This document shows, one piece after another, positions 48,221-56,729 of a DNA stretch of 64,000 nucleotides. The DNA is from Arthrobacter gengyunqii (GTDB taxonomy: Bacteria > Actinomycetota > Actinomycetes > Actinomycetales > Micrococcaceae), in assembly GCF_023022985.1 (NCBI RefSeq), contig NZ_CP095461.1, positions 2,542,001 to 2,606,000 of the forward strand. The letters are read 5' to 3'. Every line of letters starts with the position of its first letter. Position 1 is the first letter of the stretch. A program made the position numbers and the translations under genes. The notes under the pieces were generated by a model. That model saw only the letters and a program-made list of their open reading frames with translations. It had not been told where the DNA came from and did no database searches.

Positions 48221-49741
48221 CTAGCCGTTTGCGCTCCGGCCCTCCGGCGGTACGGAGATCGCGGGATCCGCCGCCGTCAGTGGCGGGTCCGCAAACGCCA
48301 GCCGCGGCACCAGCAACAACAGCCCGGCTGCAATGAACCCGGTCACCGAACATACTCCCCAAACAACCAGGTAGCCCGAGAGCGGCGCCGCCGTCTGTGC
48401 ACCCTGGGCCCCGCCGCCCGCCAGGGCGTCCACAGCGGCGCTGGCCAGGGCAATGCCGAACACGGCGGAGGCGAACGAGCCGCCGATGGTCTTGGTGGTG
48501 TTCGTCAGCCCGGTGGCCATGCCCGTGCGGTTGCGCGGCGCCGCCGCGGCTGCGGCCGACGGCAGTGCCGCCACGAGTGCCCCCGATCCCAGCCCGGCAA
48601 CGATCATGTTGGTCAGGGTTTGGGCCAGCGTGTCGTGGAAGGGCAGGAACAGCAGGTAGCCGAAGCCCACCAGCGCCGCCGCCCCGAACAGTGTCAGCCG
48701 CGGCGTGACGTACCGGGAGACCAGCGGGAACAGCAGGGCGCCGATCAGCACGGACAGGACGTAGGAGCCGATGATGATGGAGACGTCCCCCGCATCGAGC
48801 CCCAGACCGTAGCCGTGCATCTGCGGGTCGGTGCGGGCGAAGGTGGACATGGGGGCCTGTGCCCCGAGCACCGAGATGCCAAACAGGCCTGCGGTGAGCT
48901 GCACCGGCCACATGGCCGGATCCCGCAGCATCCGGAAATCCACCAGCGGATCGGTCCGCCCCAGTTCCCAGCGGACAAACGGCACAAACGCAGCAATCCC
49001 GGCCAGCAGGATTCCCCAGACCCACCAGGTGCCCGGGCCGTTGATCCGCAGGAAGCTCAGTCCGGAGGTGATGAGCAGCAGCCCGAACGCCAGCAGCAGG
49101 AAGCCCCGGCCGTCCAGGAGGCCGCCGGCCCGCTCAGGCGTTTCCGGAACACCGAACTGCACCGCGGCAATGCACAGGGTCACGGCCACCGCCGGAACCA
49201 TCAGCGTCAGCTCCAGCCGTCCCGCGAAGACCTCCACCAGTGCACCGGCGGCCAGCGCACCGGCAATCACACCAAACTGCAGGGCGCCCACCAGAACGCC
49301 GGCGGCCTTGCGGGTGAGGGCTGCACCGCCGGGAGCCGCGGAGGCACGGCTGAAGATCAGTGCGATTTCCAGCGGCAGCCACACCACATAGAAGCCCTGC
49401 AGCGACCATGCGGCAAGAAAAGTCCAGAAGTCCGGTGCAAAGGCGACGCCCCACGACGCCGCCGCCGTCAGGATTGTGGAGACCAGCAGAATTCGCTTGT
49501 GCCCATAAATATCCCCCAGTTTAGCGAGCACCGGCACGGCGAGCGCGCTGAGCATCAGCTGGGCAGCCTCAAACCAGTTGACGTCGCCGTCGTTGATCCC
49601 CAGGTTCCGGGCAATGTCGGTGAGGATGGGCGTGTAGTACCCCTGCAGGATGCCGGAGGTGATTTCCACCAGGGCCAGGAACAGCACCACCGGTCCCAGC
49701 GAGCGCAGGCTGCGGCGCCCGACGTCGGCGGCCGGCGTCAC
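48221..49741 (-). CDS. MFS transporter, 14-helix DHA2-like
   Basis: A 506-residue major facilitator with about 14 hydrophobic segments. The loop-2 motif is LAKLGDIYGHKRILLVS, the standard G-D/x-G-x-x-G-H-K/R-R pattern. Likely a proton-coupled drug or metabolite exporter. GTG start overlaps the stop of the M20 peptidase by four bases (GTGA), so the two are co-translated. Confidence 0.9.
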   Translation of the reverse strand: MTPAADVGRRSLRSLGPVVLFLALVEITSGILQGYYTPILTDIARNLGINDGDVNWFEAAQLMLSALAVPVLAKLGDIYGHKRILLVSTILTAAASWGVAFAPDFWTFLAAWSLQGFYVVWLPLEIALIFSRASAAPGGAALTRKAAGVLVGALQFGVIAGALAAGALVEVFAGRLELTLMVPAVAVTLCIAAVQFGVPETPERAGGLLDGRGFLLLAFGLLLITSGLSFLRINGPGTWWVWGILLAGIAAFVPFVRWELGRTDPLVDFRMLRDPAMWPVQLTAGLFGISVLGAQAPMSTFARTDPQMHGYGLGLDAGDVSIIIGSYVLSVLIGALLFPLVSRYVTPRLTLFGAAALVGFGYLLFLPFHDTLAQTLTNMIVAGLGSGALVAALPSAAAAAAPRNRTGMATGLTNTTKTIGGSFASAVFGIALASAAVDALAGGGAQGAQTAAPLSGYLVVWGVCSVTGFIAAGLLLLVPRLAFADPPLTAADPAISVPPEGRSANG

Positions 49742-51138
49742 TGCCCGGCCCCGAGTCCGCGCAGCAGGCGGGTGTAAAAGAGGATTCCTTCGCCGAAAGT
49801 CTCAATGCCCAGGGACTCGTTGTCCGCGTGGATGTTCGCCCGGTCCTGCCGGCTCATCCGGAACGGAGCGAAGCGGTACACGGCGTCGCAAATGCCGGTG
49901 AAGCGGCGCGAGTCCGTGCCGCCGAGCATGATGTACGGAGCGGTCACGGCGTCCGGAAACACCGCGGTGATGGTCTGCTCCAGCAGGGCAAACTGGGCGT
50001 TGTCCGTGGCCGAAACCGGTGACGGCTCATTGCCTTCGATCACCCGCAGGGAAACCGAGGAATCGGCGATGATCCGCTCCAGCCGCTGCACCGTGCCGGC
50101 CACCGTCTCCCCCACTGCAACGCGGATGTTGGCGTTGGCCGTGGCCCGGGACGCGATGACGTTGGAGGCGGAGCTGCCGTGCAGCTGCGTGACAACCACG
50201 GTGGTGCGGGTCAGGGCCCCGGGCTCGCCTCCCATGCGGGCCAGCACCCGGGTCAGCGGCCTCCGGAAGATGCGCAGGTTGCCGAACACCAGCCGCGCCG
50301 GAAACCGTGCCGAGGATGCCAGCCTGCCGATCATCTCGACTGTGGGCTCTGGCAGGAGCGCGGGCAGCGGTTTCGCGTCCAGCCGGGTGATGGCCCGGGC
50401 CAGGCGTGCGGTGGCTCCGCGGCGGTGCGGGGTGGAGGCATGCCCTCCGGCATCCTCGGTGGACAGTTCCACGTCCAGGATGCCTTTCTCGGAGACTCCC
50501 ACCACGGCCACGGGCCGGTCCACGAAGGGAAAAGCCTGCCCGGCCACTGCGCCGCCTTCATCGAGCACCAGCCAGGGGCGGATGCCGCGGCCGGCCAGCA
50601 GTGCTGCGGCCGCTTCGGCGGTGTCGCCGGCTGTTTCCTCGTTATTCCCGAAAGACAGATAGATGTCCCGCACAGGGATGAACCCCGCCGCCAGCAGCTG
50701 TTCCACCGCTTCCAGGATGGCGGCCAGGGAGCCCTTGTCGTCCAGTGAACCCCGGCCCCAGATACGGCCGTCCGCAATCTCTCCGGAAAAGGGCGGATGT
50801 ATCCACGACGCCGGGTCTTCCACAGGAACCACGTCGTAATGGGCCATCAGGACCACTGGGCCGCCGTCGTCGTCCGTTCCATTGCCCTGCCACCGGTACA
50901 GCAGTCCGTGCCCGTTGACCCGCTCCACGGGCAGGTTCCGGTGAACAAGGGGGAACAGTTCGGGCAGGGCATCAATAAAACTGTCAAACTCTTCGATGCT
51001 GACTTGCTGCGGGTCCCGGGAGGAGACGGTCCGGTAAGTGATGAGGCGGGAGAGCTTGGGGGCCGCCTCGGTGCCGATGGAGAGGGCCTCCCCGCCGGCG
51101 GTTTCCCGCACGCTGGATGACGTGGATTCGATATGCAT
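49738..51138 (-). CDS. M20/M28 family metallopeptidase
   Basis: A 466-residue zinc-dependent peptidase or acylase (carboxypeptidase Ss1, ArgE/DapE/ACY1 relatives). Metal and catalytic residues are visible: MAHYDVVPV (first His-Asp), GRGSLDDKGSLAA, GNNEETAG (catalytic Glu and Glu ligand), VLDEGGAV and a late MLGGTDSRRFT. The ATG at 51138 has no Shine-Dalgarno sequence and lies six bases after a TACACT box. The open frame continues to 51423 but runs over the divergent GNAT gene's start. Confidence 0.9.
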   Translation of the reverse strand: MHIESTSSSVRETAGGEALSIGTEAAPKLSRLITYRTVSSRDPQQVSIEEFDSFIDALPELFPLVHRNLPVERVNGHGLLYRWQGNGTDDDGGPVVLMAHYDVVPVEDPASWIHPPFSGEIADGRIWGRGSLDDKGSLAAILEAVEQLLAAGFIPVRDIYLSFGNNEETAGDTAEAAAALLAGRGIRPWLVLDEGGAVAGQAFPFVDRPVAVVGVSEKGILDVELSTEDAGGHASTPHRRGATARLARAITRLDAKPLPALLPEPTVEMIGRLASSARFPARLVFGNLRIFRRPLTRVLARMGGEPGALTRTTVVVTQLHGSSASNVIASRATANANIRVAVGETVAGTVQRLERIIADSSVSLRVIEGNEPSPVSATDNAQFALLEQTITAVFPDAVTAPYIMLGGTDSRRFTGICDAVYRFAPFRMSRQDRANIHADNESLGIETFGEGILFYTRLLRGLGAGQ

Positions 51139-51144
51139 GCCCAG

Positions 51145-51150
51145 AGTGTA
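51145..51150 (-). promoter_or_regulatory. Candidate -10 box of the M20 peptidase gene (leaderless)
   Basis: TACACT on the minus strand is followed by six bases and the ATG. Confidence 0.45.
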
Positions 51151-51228
51151 ACGGGCCTCACACGGAGCGCCGTTGGGGTAGCCTTGCTGCCACACCCCGC
51201 AGCCGCCCTCGCACGTCAGGAGATGAAC

Positions 51229-51774
51229 ATGACCAGCGCCGCCGTCCGTGTTCGGCCCCCGGTTGAAAGCGACGCTCCCCGGCTGGCCGACATCCATGTC
51301 TCGGCGTGGCGGGCTGCCTACCGGAACGTCATGTCCGACGAGTATCTGGACGGCCTGAATCCTGAGGCGCAGACCAGGGGCTGGCGGCGGAACATTACCG
51401 AGCCCAGACCTGGAACCTTCCATTTGGTCGCGGAAACGGACAGCGGGGTTGCCGGTTTCTGTATTTTCGGGCCCGCTGAAGGCGCGGCGGATTCGACTTC
51501 CGCGTCAGCGTCAGCATCAGCAACAGGTCAGCTGTATGCGATCAACGTGCATCCGGACTCGTGGGCTCAGGGTGTCGGTTCGGCCCTGTTTGCCGCTGCG
51601 GAAGAAAAACTCATGTCGCTGGGATATCACCGGGCAATGCTGTGGGTCGAAGCGAACAATGAACGGGCCATAGATTTTTACACCAAGCGGGGCTGGCTGG
51701 ATGACGGCGGAACCCTGCAGGACACCCGGTTTGATCCACCCGTGGCAGAGCGCCGCCACAGCCGCGGCTTCTGA
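51229..51774 (+). CDS. GNAT family N-acetyltransferase
   Basis: A 181-residue acetyltransferase: LYAINVHPDSWAQGVGSALF contains the acetyl-CoA binding V-x-P-x(4)-G-x-G-x-A pattern (QGVGSA), and NNERAIDFYTKRGW is the usual last helix. ATG 51223 touches the AGGAG site directly, so ATG 51229, six bases after it, is the likely start. A Ser/Ala repeat (STSASASASATGQ) interrupts the strand before the CoA motif. Acceptor unknown. Confidence 0.9.
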   Translation: MTSAAVRVRPPVESDAPRLADIHVSAWRAAYRNVMSDEYLDGLNPEAQTRGWRRNITEPRPGTFHLVAETDSGVAGFCIFGPAEGAADSTSASASASATGQLYAINVHPDSWAQGVGSALFAAAEEKLMSLGYHRAMLWVEANNERAIDFYTKRGWLDDGGTLQDTRFDPPVAERRHSRGF

Positions 51775-51913
51775 CTGACAGCACCGCCGGCGGCGTTCCT
51801 GATGGGTGGATCCCGATCCCGGCCGGCATTGATACCGCTGCAGACTGCGACCATACTCAGGCCAAGCGCTTGCAGTTTATTGGAGAACCCTAAGACCTAC
51901 CCTTGGGAGCGAC

Positions 51914-52225
51914 ATGTCCGGGACAGCACTGGCCAGATCAACCATGAGATTCGGAACCGGGCTCGGTATCGCCGCCGTCATTCTTATCGTTCTGGGTCCA
52001 TTCATCAACAGGAATTTCGGTGTCGGAGATGCCATGGGCCTGCTGACTCCCCTGGTCTGGGAGGCGGCACCAGCAGCCGTGCTGATATCGCTGGCCTACC
52101 TGATACTGCTGGTGCTGTGCCTGCTGCTCTCCGCCGCACTTCTCACGACGTCCCTGGTTATCCGGCATGCGGCAGCAAGTGAAAAGGCAACGAGGACCAA
52201 CGAATCTGCCTCCGTCACGGACTGA
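51914..52225 (+). CDS. Small hypothetical membrane protein
   Basis: A 103-residue protein with two predicted membrane helices (LGIAAVILIVLGPFI and VLISLAYLILLVLCLLLSAA) and a short charged tail. GGGAG precedes the ATG. No family recognised. Confidence 0.65.
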   Translation: MSGTALARSTMRFGTGLGIAAVILIVLGPFINRNFGVGDAMGLLTPLVWEAAPAAVLISLAYLILLVLCLLLSAALLTTSLVIRHAAASEKATRTNESASVTD

Positions 52226-52245
52226 CTGATGAGAAAAGCAACCGG

Positions 52246-53475
52246 TCAGGCCCGCAACCGCGCCGGGGCCAGTCCTCCCACTGCCGCCACGGCGGCAACC
52301 ACTTCCTGTGCAGCCCGGTCGACGTCGCCCTCCCGGATAGCGGCCGTGAACGTGAACCGCACCGCCGTCTGCGCGGTCTCCCGGTCCAGCCCCATGGCGG
52401 TCAGCACAGCCGACGGTTCATCGGATCCGGCGGCACAGGCCGAGCCGCTGGAACACAGCACTCCGGCCCGTTCCAGTTCCAATAGCACCGCTTCCCCCGA
52501 GGTGCCCGGAAAGCAGAAGGAGGCGTGGCCGGGCAGCCGTTCGGTCCCGTGGCCGGTGAGCAGGGCGCCGGGAACGCCGCGCAGCACGGCATCGATCAGC
52601 CGGTTCCGCAGCGCCGAGGCGTGGCGGGCGGCGTCGTCGCGCTCCGCGGCTGCCAGCGCCAGCGCGGCAGCCATGCCCACAGCGCCCGCCACGTTCTCCG
52701 TGCCGGAGCGCCGGCCGCGTTCCTGCCCTCCCCCGTGCATCACCGGCTCAAGTGGCGGCGCTCCGCGCAGGTACAGCAGCCCGATTCCCTTGGGCGTGCC
52801 CAGCTTGTGTCCTGACAGGCTCAGCGCATCCACCCCCAGCGTGCCGACATCAAGGTCCAGCCAGCCGCCGGCCTGCACGGCGTCGGTGTGGAACGGGACA
52901 CCGGCCGCACGGCAGCGGGCGGCAATCTCACCCACGGGCTGGATGGTGCCGACCTCGTTGTTGGCGTACATCACAGAGCAGAGCACCGTCTCCGGGGTCA
53001 GGGCCGCGGCGGCCTCCTCCGGATCCACCATGCCCGTTTCGTCCACCGGGAGCAGCATCACGCGGAAGCCGTGGCGGCGCCGGAGATAGTCCAGGGATTC
53101 CAGCACCGCAGGATGTTCGACGGCGGTGGAGACCAGCTGCGGCGAGGCGCCTGAGCGTTCATGAGCCGGGCGCTCCAGACGGTCCAGCCGGTCCAGCCGG
53201 TCCATCCGGTCCAGCCGGTCCATCCCCGTCAGGGCCAGGCCCTTCACCGCCAGGTTGTCTGCTTCGGTGCCCCCGGAGGTGAAGATGATTTCCCCGGGGC
53301 GGCAGCCGAGGACAGCGGCTGCTGTTTCCCGGGCCTCCTCCAGGGCACGGGCGGCTGATTCACCGGCCGAGTGGGAGCTGGAGGGATTGCCGAACTCGGT
53401 GGTGAGATAGGGCCACATCGCCTCCAGCACTTCTCGCCGGGGCGGTGCGGTGGCGGCGGCATCCAGATAGATCAC
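52246..53475 (-). CDS. Cysteine desulfurase, NifS/IscS-like, of the nad operon
   Basis: A 409-residue PLP enzyme that takes sulfur from cysteine. SGGTEADNLAVKG, the HPAVLES region, the PLP-lysine site SLSGHKLGTPKG and the active-site Cys loop LCSSGSACAAGSDEPS are present. It overlaps nadC by four bases (ATGA). A dedicated NifS next to nad genes is known in other bacteria to build the [4Fe-4S] cluster of NadA. An odd six-unit repeat of nine bases (53170-53223) encodes (M/L)-D-R repeats in a loop after KGLALTG. Confidence 0.9.
   Translation of the reverse strand: MIYLDAAATAPPRREVLEAMWPYLTTEFGNPSSSHSAGESAARALEEARETAAAVLGCRPGEIIFTSGGTEADNLAVKGLALTGMDRLDRMDRLDRLDRLERPAHERSGASPQLVSTAVEHPAVLESLDYLRRRHGFRVMLLPVDETGMVDPEEAAAALTPETVLCSVMYANNEVGTIQPVGEIAARCRAAGVPFHTDAVQAGGWLDLDVGTLGVDALSLSGHKLGTPKGIGLLYLRGAPPLEPVMHGGGQERGRRSGTENVAGAVGMAAALALAAAERDDAARHASALRNRLIDAVLRGVPGALLTGHGTERLPGHASFCFPGTSGEAVLLELERAGVLCSSGSACAAGSDEPSAVLTAMGLDRETAQTAVRFTFTAAIREGDVDRAAQEVVAAVAAVGGLAPARLRA
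53170..53223 (-). repeat. Six tandem 9-bp units inside the cysteine desulfurase gene
   Basis: Units read MDR, LDR, MDR, LDR, LDR, LER on the minus strand. Copy-number change would keep frame, so loop length could vary. Confidence 0.8.
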
Positions 53476-54404
53476 CTCAGGTCCAGCCCCAGGTCCAGGG
53501 CCCGGACGCTGTGCGTGAGCGCCCCCGCGGAAATCAGATCCACTCCGGTGGCGGCGATCTGCGCGACCGTTTCGAGGCGAACATTGCCGCTGGCTTCGGT
53601 CAGGGCACGGCCGCCGATCAGCTCCACGCCGCGGCGCAGGTCCGCCGGATCAAAGTTGTCCAGCAGCACGGTGTCCGCGCCGCCGGCCAACACGGCTTCG
53701 ATCTGGTCCAGCCGGTCCACCTCCACTTCGAAGTGCACGGTATGCGGCAGCCTCGCCTTGGCGGTTGCCAGCGCCTGTGCCAGGTCTCTGCCGCCGGCGG
53801 CGAGCAGCGCCAAATGGTTATCCTTGGCCATCACCGCATCCGAGAGGCTGAACCGGTGGTTGTATCCGCCGCCGCACCGGACAGCGTGGCGTTCCAGGAT
53901 GCGCAGCCCCGGTGTGGTCTTGCGGGTATCGGTGATCCGGGCGGATGTGCCCGCGGTCCGCGCGACAAAGGCTGCCGTGAGGGTGGCGATGCCGCTGAGG
54001 CGCTGGGCCAGGTTCAGGGCCACCCGCTCTCCCGTCAGCACGGCACGGGCGGGTCCGCTGATTTCTGCCAGGACGGTTCCGGCCTCAAAAGACTCGCCGT
54101 CCCGGATCAGGAACTGCACCTCCGTTTCCGGGGAGGTGAGCCGGAACGCGGCCTCGATGACCCGCTCCCCGCAGAAGACGCCGGGTTCGCGGGCCGTGAG
54201 GACTGCCGTGGTCCGGGCCTCCTCGGGAACCAGGAGCTCGGAGGTGATGTCTCCCCACGGTGCATCTTCGGCGAGCGCCGCGGCAACAATGCGGTCCACG
54301 GCTTCCTGCGGAACGGACGCCGGAACCTGGGCGTGACGGGAAAGCGCCGTGCTGGTGGTCGCTGTGCTGGTGGTCATGGAGGTGTTTCCCTTCGAGGAGC
54401 TCAT
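53472..54404 (-). CDS. nadC: Nicotinate-nucleotide diphosphorylase (carboxylating)
   Basis: Quinolinate phosphoribosyltransferase, 310 residues, converting quinolinate to nicotinate mononucleotide. Landmarks: EDAPWGDITSELL near the N-terminus, LNLAQRLSGIAT, the substrate-binding TRKTTPGLR and KDNHLALL, and EVEVDRLDQIEAVL with LLDNFDP. Start and stop both overlap neighbours (ATGA at each side), so it is translationally coupled to the short nadB remnant upstream and to the cysteine desulfurase downstream. Confidence 0.95.
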   Translation of the reverse strand: MSSSKGNTSMTTSTATTSTALSRHAQVPASVPQEAVDRIVAAALAEDAPWGDITSELLVPEEARTTAVLTAREPGVFCGERVIEAAFRLTSPETEVQFLIRDGESFEAGTVLAEISGPARAVLTGERVALNLAQRLSGIATLTAAFVARTAGTSARITDTRKTTPGLRILERHAVRCGGGYNHRFSLSDAVMAKDNHLALLAAGGRDLAQALATAKARLPHTVHFEVEVDRLDQIEAVLAGGADTVLLDNFDPADLRRGVELIGGRALTEASGNVRLETVAQIAATGVDLISAGALTHSVRALDLGLDLR

Positions 54405-54490
54405 GCGGTGACCTCCGAAGTTGGATCAGCCCGCACCGCGCCCAGCGCGGCCGTCAGGCCGGCGATCCCGGTGCCGACGACGGCGATCAC
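54401..54490 (-). pseudogene. nadB: Remnant of nadB (L-aspartate oxidase), 29 codons
   Basis: Between nadA and nadC a GTG-started ORF encodes 29 residues beginning MIAVVGTGIAGLTAALGA. This is the N-terminal FAD-binding glycine motif expected of NadB, followed by 11 residues to the stop. GTGA overlap with nadA and ATGA overlap with nadC place it exactly where nadB sits in standard nadABC operons. NadB is normally 530-560 residues, so almost all of it is gone, apparently by an in-frame deletion. It cannot be a working oxidase. Confidence 0.75.
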
Positions 54491-55800
54491 GGACGCGCCG
54501 CCAGCATCCGTTCCAGTGCCGTGCGGGCGGGCACGGCAACGGTGGCGGGAACGGTGATCCGGTTCAGGACCTCGCCCCGGACCAGGCCCTCGAGCACCCA
54601 GGCCAGGTAGCCGGGGTGGATCCGGTACATGGTGGAGCAGGGGCAGATCACCGGGTCCAGGCAGAAGATGGTGTGCTGCGGATACTGGGCGGCCAGCCGG
54701 TTGACCATGTTGATCTCGGTTCCGACGGCGAAGGTGCTGCCGTCTTCAGCGGCGTCGATGGCCTTGAGGATGTAATCGGTGGAACCGGACTCATCGGCGG
54801 CATCCACCACGGGCATGGGGCATTCGGGATGCACGATCACCCGGACGCCGGGGAAATCCGTCCGTGCCTTGGCGATCTGGGCAACGGTGAAGCGCTTGTG
54901 CACCGAGCAGAAGCCGTTCCAGAGCAGCACTTTGGACTCCTGCAGTTCCTCCACCGTGTTTCCACCCAGCGGCAGCCGGGGGTTCCACATCGGCATGGCC
55001 TCCAGCGGAATCCCCATCGCCTTGGCGGTGTTCCGGCCCAGGTGCTGGTCCGGAAAGAACAGCACCCGCCGGCCGCGTTCAAAGGCCCATTCCAGCACGG
55101 CTGCGGCGTTGGAGGAGGTGCAGACAATCCCGCCGTTTTCGCCGCAGAATCCCTTCAGTGCGGCCGACGAGTTCATGTAGGTGACCGGGATGACCGGCAG
55201 CCGGCCGTCGTCGTCGGGCTCCGGGCCGAAGAGCGCGGTGAGCTGCTCCCAGCACGCGGCCACCGAACCAATGTCGGCCATGTCCGCCATGGAGCAGCCG
55301 GCGGCCAGGTTGGGCAGCACCACGGCCTGGTCCTGACCGGAGAGCAGATCAGCGGTTTCAGCCATGAAGTGGACGCCGCAGAAGATGATGGCCTCGGCGT
55401 CGGGTTTGGATTTGGCAGCCTTGGCCAGCTGGAAAGAATCTCCTACGAAGTCCGCGTACCGGAGGACTTCGTCGCGCTGGTAGAAGTGGCCGAGGATGAC
55501 GGCACGCTCGCCGAGCTTTTCCTTGGCAGCTTCGATCCGCCGGTGAAGTTCGGCGTCGGACGCCTGCCGGTATTCCTCGGGGAGGCTGCCCTGCCGGGGT
55601 GTGCCGGACGGGGCCGGATCGTGCATGGAGGCCCCTGGTCCGTAGTCCGGCAGCCGGGCGCCGTCGAGGTCCCAGGGCGGCATGGCCAGGTCCGGCGTGC
55701 AGGTGGTGGTGGAGGACTGTCCGCGGGCGGCGGCTGCGGCCGTAATCAACGCGACGGCGGCGGCAACACTGGGAGTCGAGGTACCGGGGGCATTGCTCAT
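54487..55800 (-). CDS. nadA: Quinolinate synthase
   Basis: A 437-residue [4Fe-4S] enzyme condensing iminoaspartate with dihydroxyacetone phosphate to give quinolinate. Cluster cysteines are seen in AAGCSMADM, NGFCSVHKRF and DPVICPCSTMY. GHFYQRDEVLRYADFVGDS and VIVHPECPMPVVDAAD are further landmarks. The first 60 residues are a variable Ala/Pro-rich extension. Four bases separate it from nrtR upstream. Its substrate maker NadB is missing from the operon. Confidence 0.95.
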   Translation of the reverse strand: MSNAPGTSTPSVAAAVALITAAAAARGQSSTTTCTPDLAMPPWDLDGARLPDYGPGASMHDPAPSGTPRQGSLPEEYRQASDAELHRRIEAAKEKLGERAVILGHFYQRDEVLRYADFVGDSFQLAKAAKSKPDAEAIIFCGVHFMAETADLLSGQDQAVVLPNLAAGCSMADMADIGSVAACWEQLTALFGPEPDDDGRLPVIPVTYMNSSAALKGFCGENGGIVCTSSNAAAVLEWAFERGRRVLFFPDQHLGRNTAKAMGIPLEAMPMWNPRLPLGGNTVEELQESKVLLWNGFCSVHKRFTVAQIAKARTDFPGVRVIVHPECPMPVVDAADESGSTDYILKAIDAAEDGSTFAVGTEINMVNRLAAQYPQHTIFCLDPVICPCSTMYRIHPGYLAWVLEGLVRGEVLNRITVPATVAVPARTALERMLAARP

Positions 55801-55803
55801 GGT

Positions 55804-56559
55804 TTAGTGCTCCGTTGCTGGGGTGGTCGGTGCTTGCGGGCCGAACGGTGAGGAATGCCCGGACAGCAGGGCTCCCGTGTAGCGGTAGAGGCGCGGCGGA
55901 CGGTGTCTGCCGCCCTGCAGATACTGGTCCGTGGCCTCGATGTCCGGAGCCGCACGCAGCTGGCGGCGGAAGTTGGCAGGCTCCAGCTCGCGCCCCAGGA
56001 CTGCTTCGTAGACTTCCCGCAGCTGCGCCAGGGTAAAGGTGTCCCCCAGGAAGGCGTAGGCAATGGAGCCGTATTCCATCCGGTTGCGAAGCCTCCACAG
56101 GGCGTACTCCACAATTTCGTTGTGGTCGAAAGCCAGCTCCCCCACCGCGGCGGCCGGAAACCAGCGGACGTTGTCGTCGTGCCGGGACAGCGCCGCCTCG
56201 TCGGGCTGGACAAGGGCCCAGTAGACGATGGATACCACCCGCGGCGTCGGCGACCGGTCGGTCCCGCCGAAGGCGTAGAGCTGCTCCAGGTACTTCGGCG
56301 CCAGCCCGGTGGTCTGCGCAAGGTTGCCTGCTGCGGCTTCCTGCAGGGACTCGCGTGCCCCGAGCGGCCCGCCGGGCAGCGCCCACAGGCCGCGGAACGG
56401 CTCGCGGATGCGGCGTACCAGCGGCAGCCACAGTGCGGGGCGGCCGGTTTCGGGATCCGGGCGCAGCGCAAAGATGACGGTGGAGATGGCCAGTGCCGGG
56501 GGTTGCCGTGCGCGTTCGGAAACGTTGGCGTATCCGTGCGCCGGCTGCTGGTAAACCAT
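55804..56559 (-). CDS. nrtR: NrtR-type regulator of NAD biosynthesis (Nudix-like plus winged helix)
   Basis: A 251-residue protein with an N-terminal Nudix-like domain and a C-terminal winged helix (AFLGDTFTLAQLREVYEAVLG region). The Nudix box GGPLGARESLQEAAAGNL-AQTTGL has lost the catalytic REx(2)EE glutamates, as in NrtR proteins, which sense ADP-ribose-type ligands rather than cleaving them. First gene of the nad operon, so it is probably a repressor of its own operon. A 27-bp palindrome stands 34 bases before its ATG. Assigned by domain layout and context. Confidence 0.85.
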   Translation of the reverse strand: MVYQQPAHGYANVSERARQPPALAISTVIFALRPDPETGRPALWLPLVRRIREPFRGLWALPGGPLGARESLQEAAAGNLAQTTGLAPKYLEQLYAFGGTDRSPTPRVVSIVYWALVQPDEAALSRHDDNVRWFPAAAVGELAFDHNEIVEYALWRLRNRMEYGSIAYAFLGDTFTLAQLREVYEAVLGRELEPANFRRQLRAAPDIEATDQYLQGGRHRPPRLYRYTGALLSGHSSPFGPQAPTTPATEH

Positions 56560-56592
56560 GGGCCCTTTCCGGCCGGTGACGTCCGGCAGCGG

Positions 56593-56619
56593 GAGTAAAA
56601 GTCAGGATGACTCTAACTC
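56593..56619. promoter_or_regulatory. Candidate NrtR operator
   Basis: Two 12-bp arms (GAGTAAAAGTCA at 56593-56604; TGACTCTAACTC at 56608-56619) match in ten of twelve positions as an inverted repeat around a 3-base centre. It is the only strong palindrome upstream of the nrtR-nad operon. Confidence 0.6.
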
Positions 56620-56729
56620 ACGGCGGAGGGAATAGATGCGACCTGCGTCACATATGCGGGTGTGCCGCCGGCCCTCCCCGTTTCGGACCCCTGCCGGAGG
56701 AGGCGGCGCTGCGTCGCCGGCGCGGAGGA

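Noticed and set aside
48026..49777. 583-codon plus-strand ORF opposite the MFS gene
   Set aside because: Arg/Gln/Gly-rich shadow frame; the minus strand encodes a normal 14-helix MFS protein.
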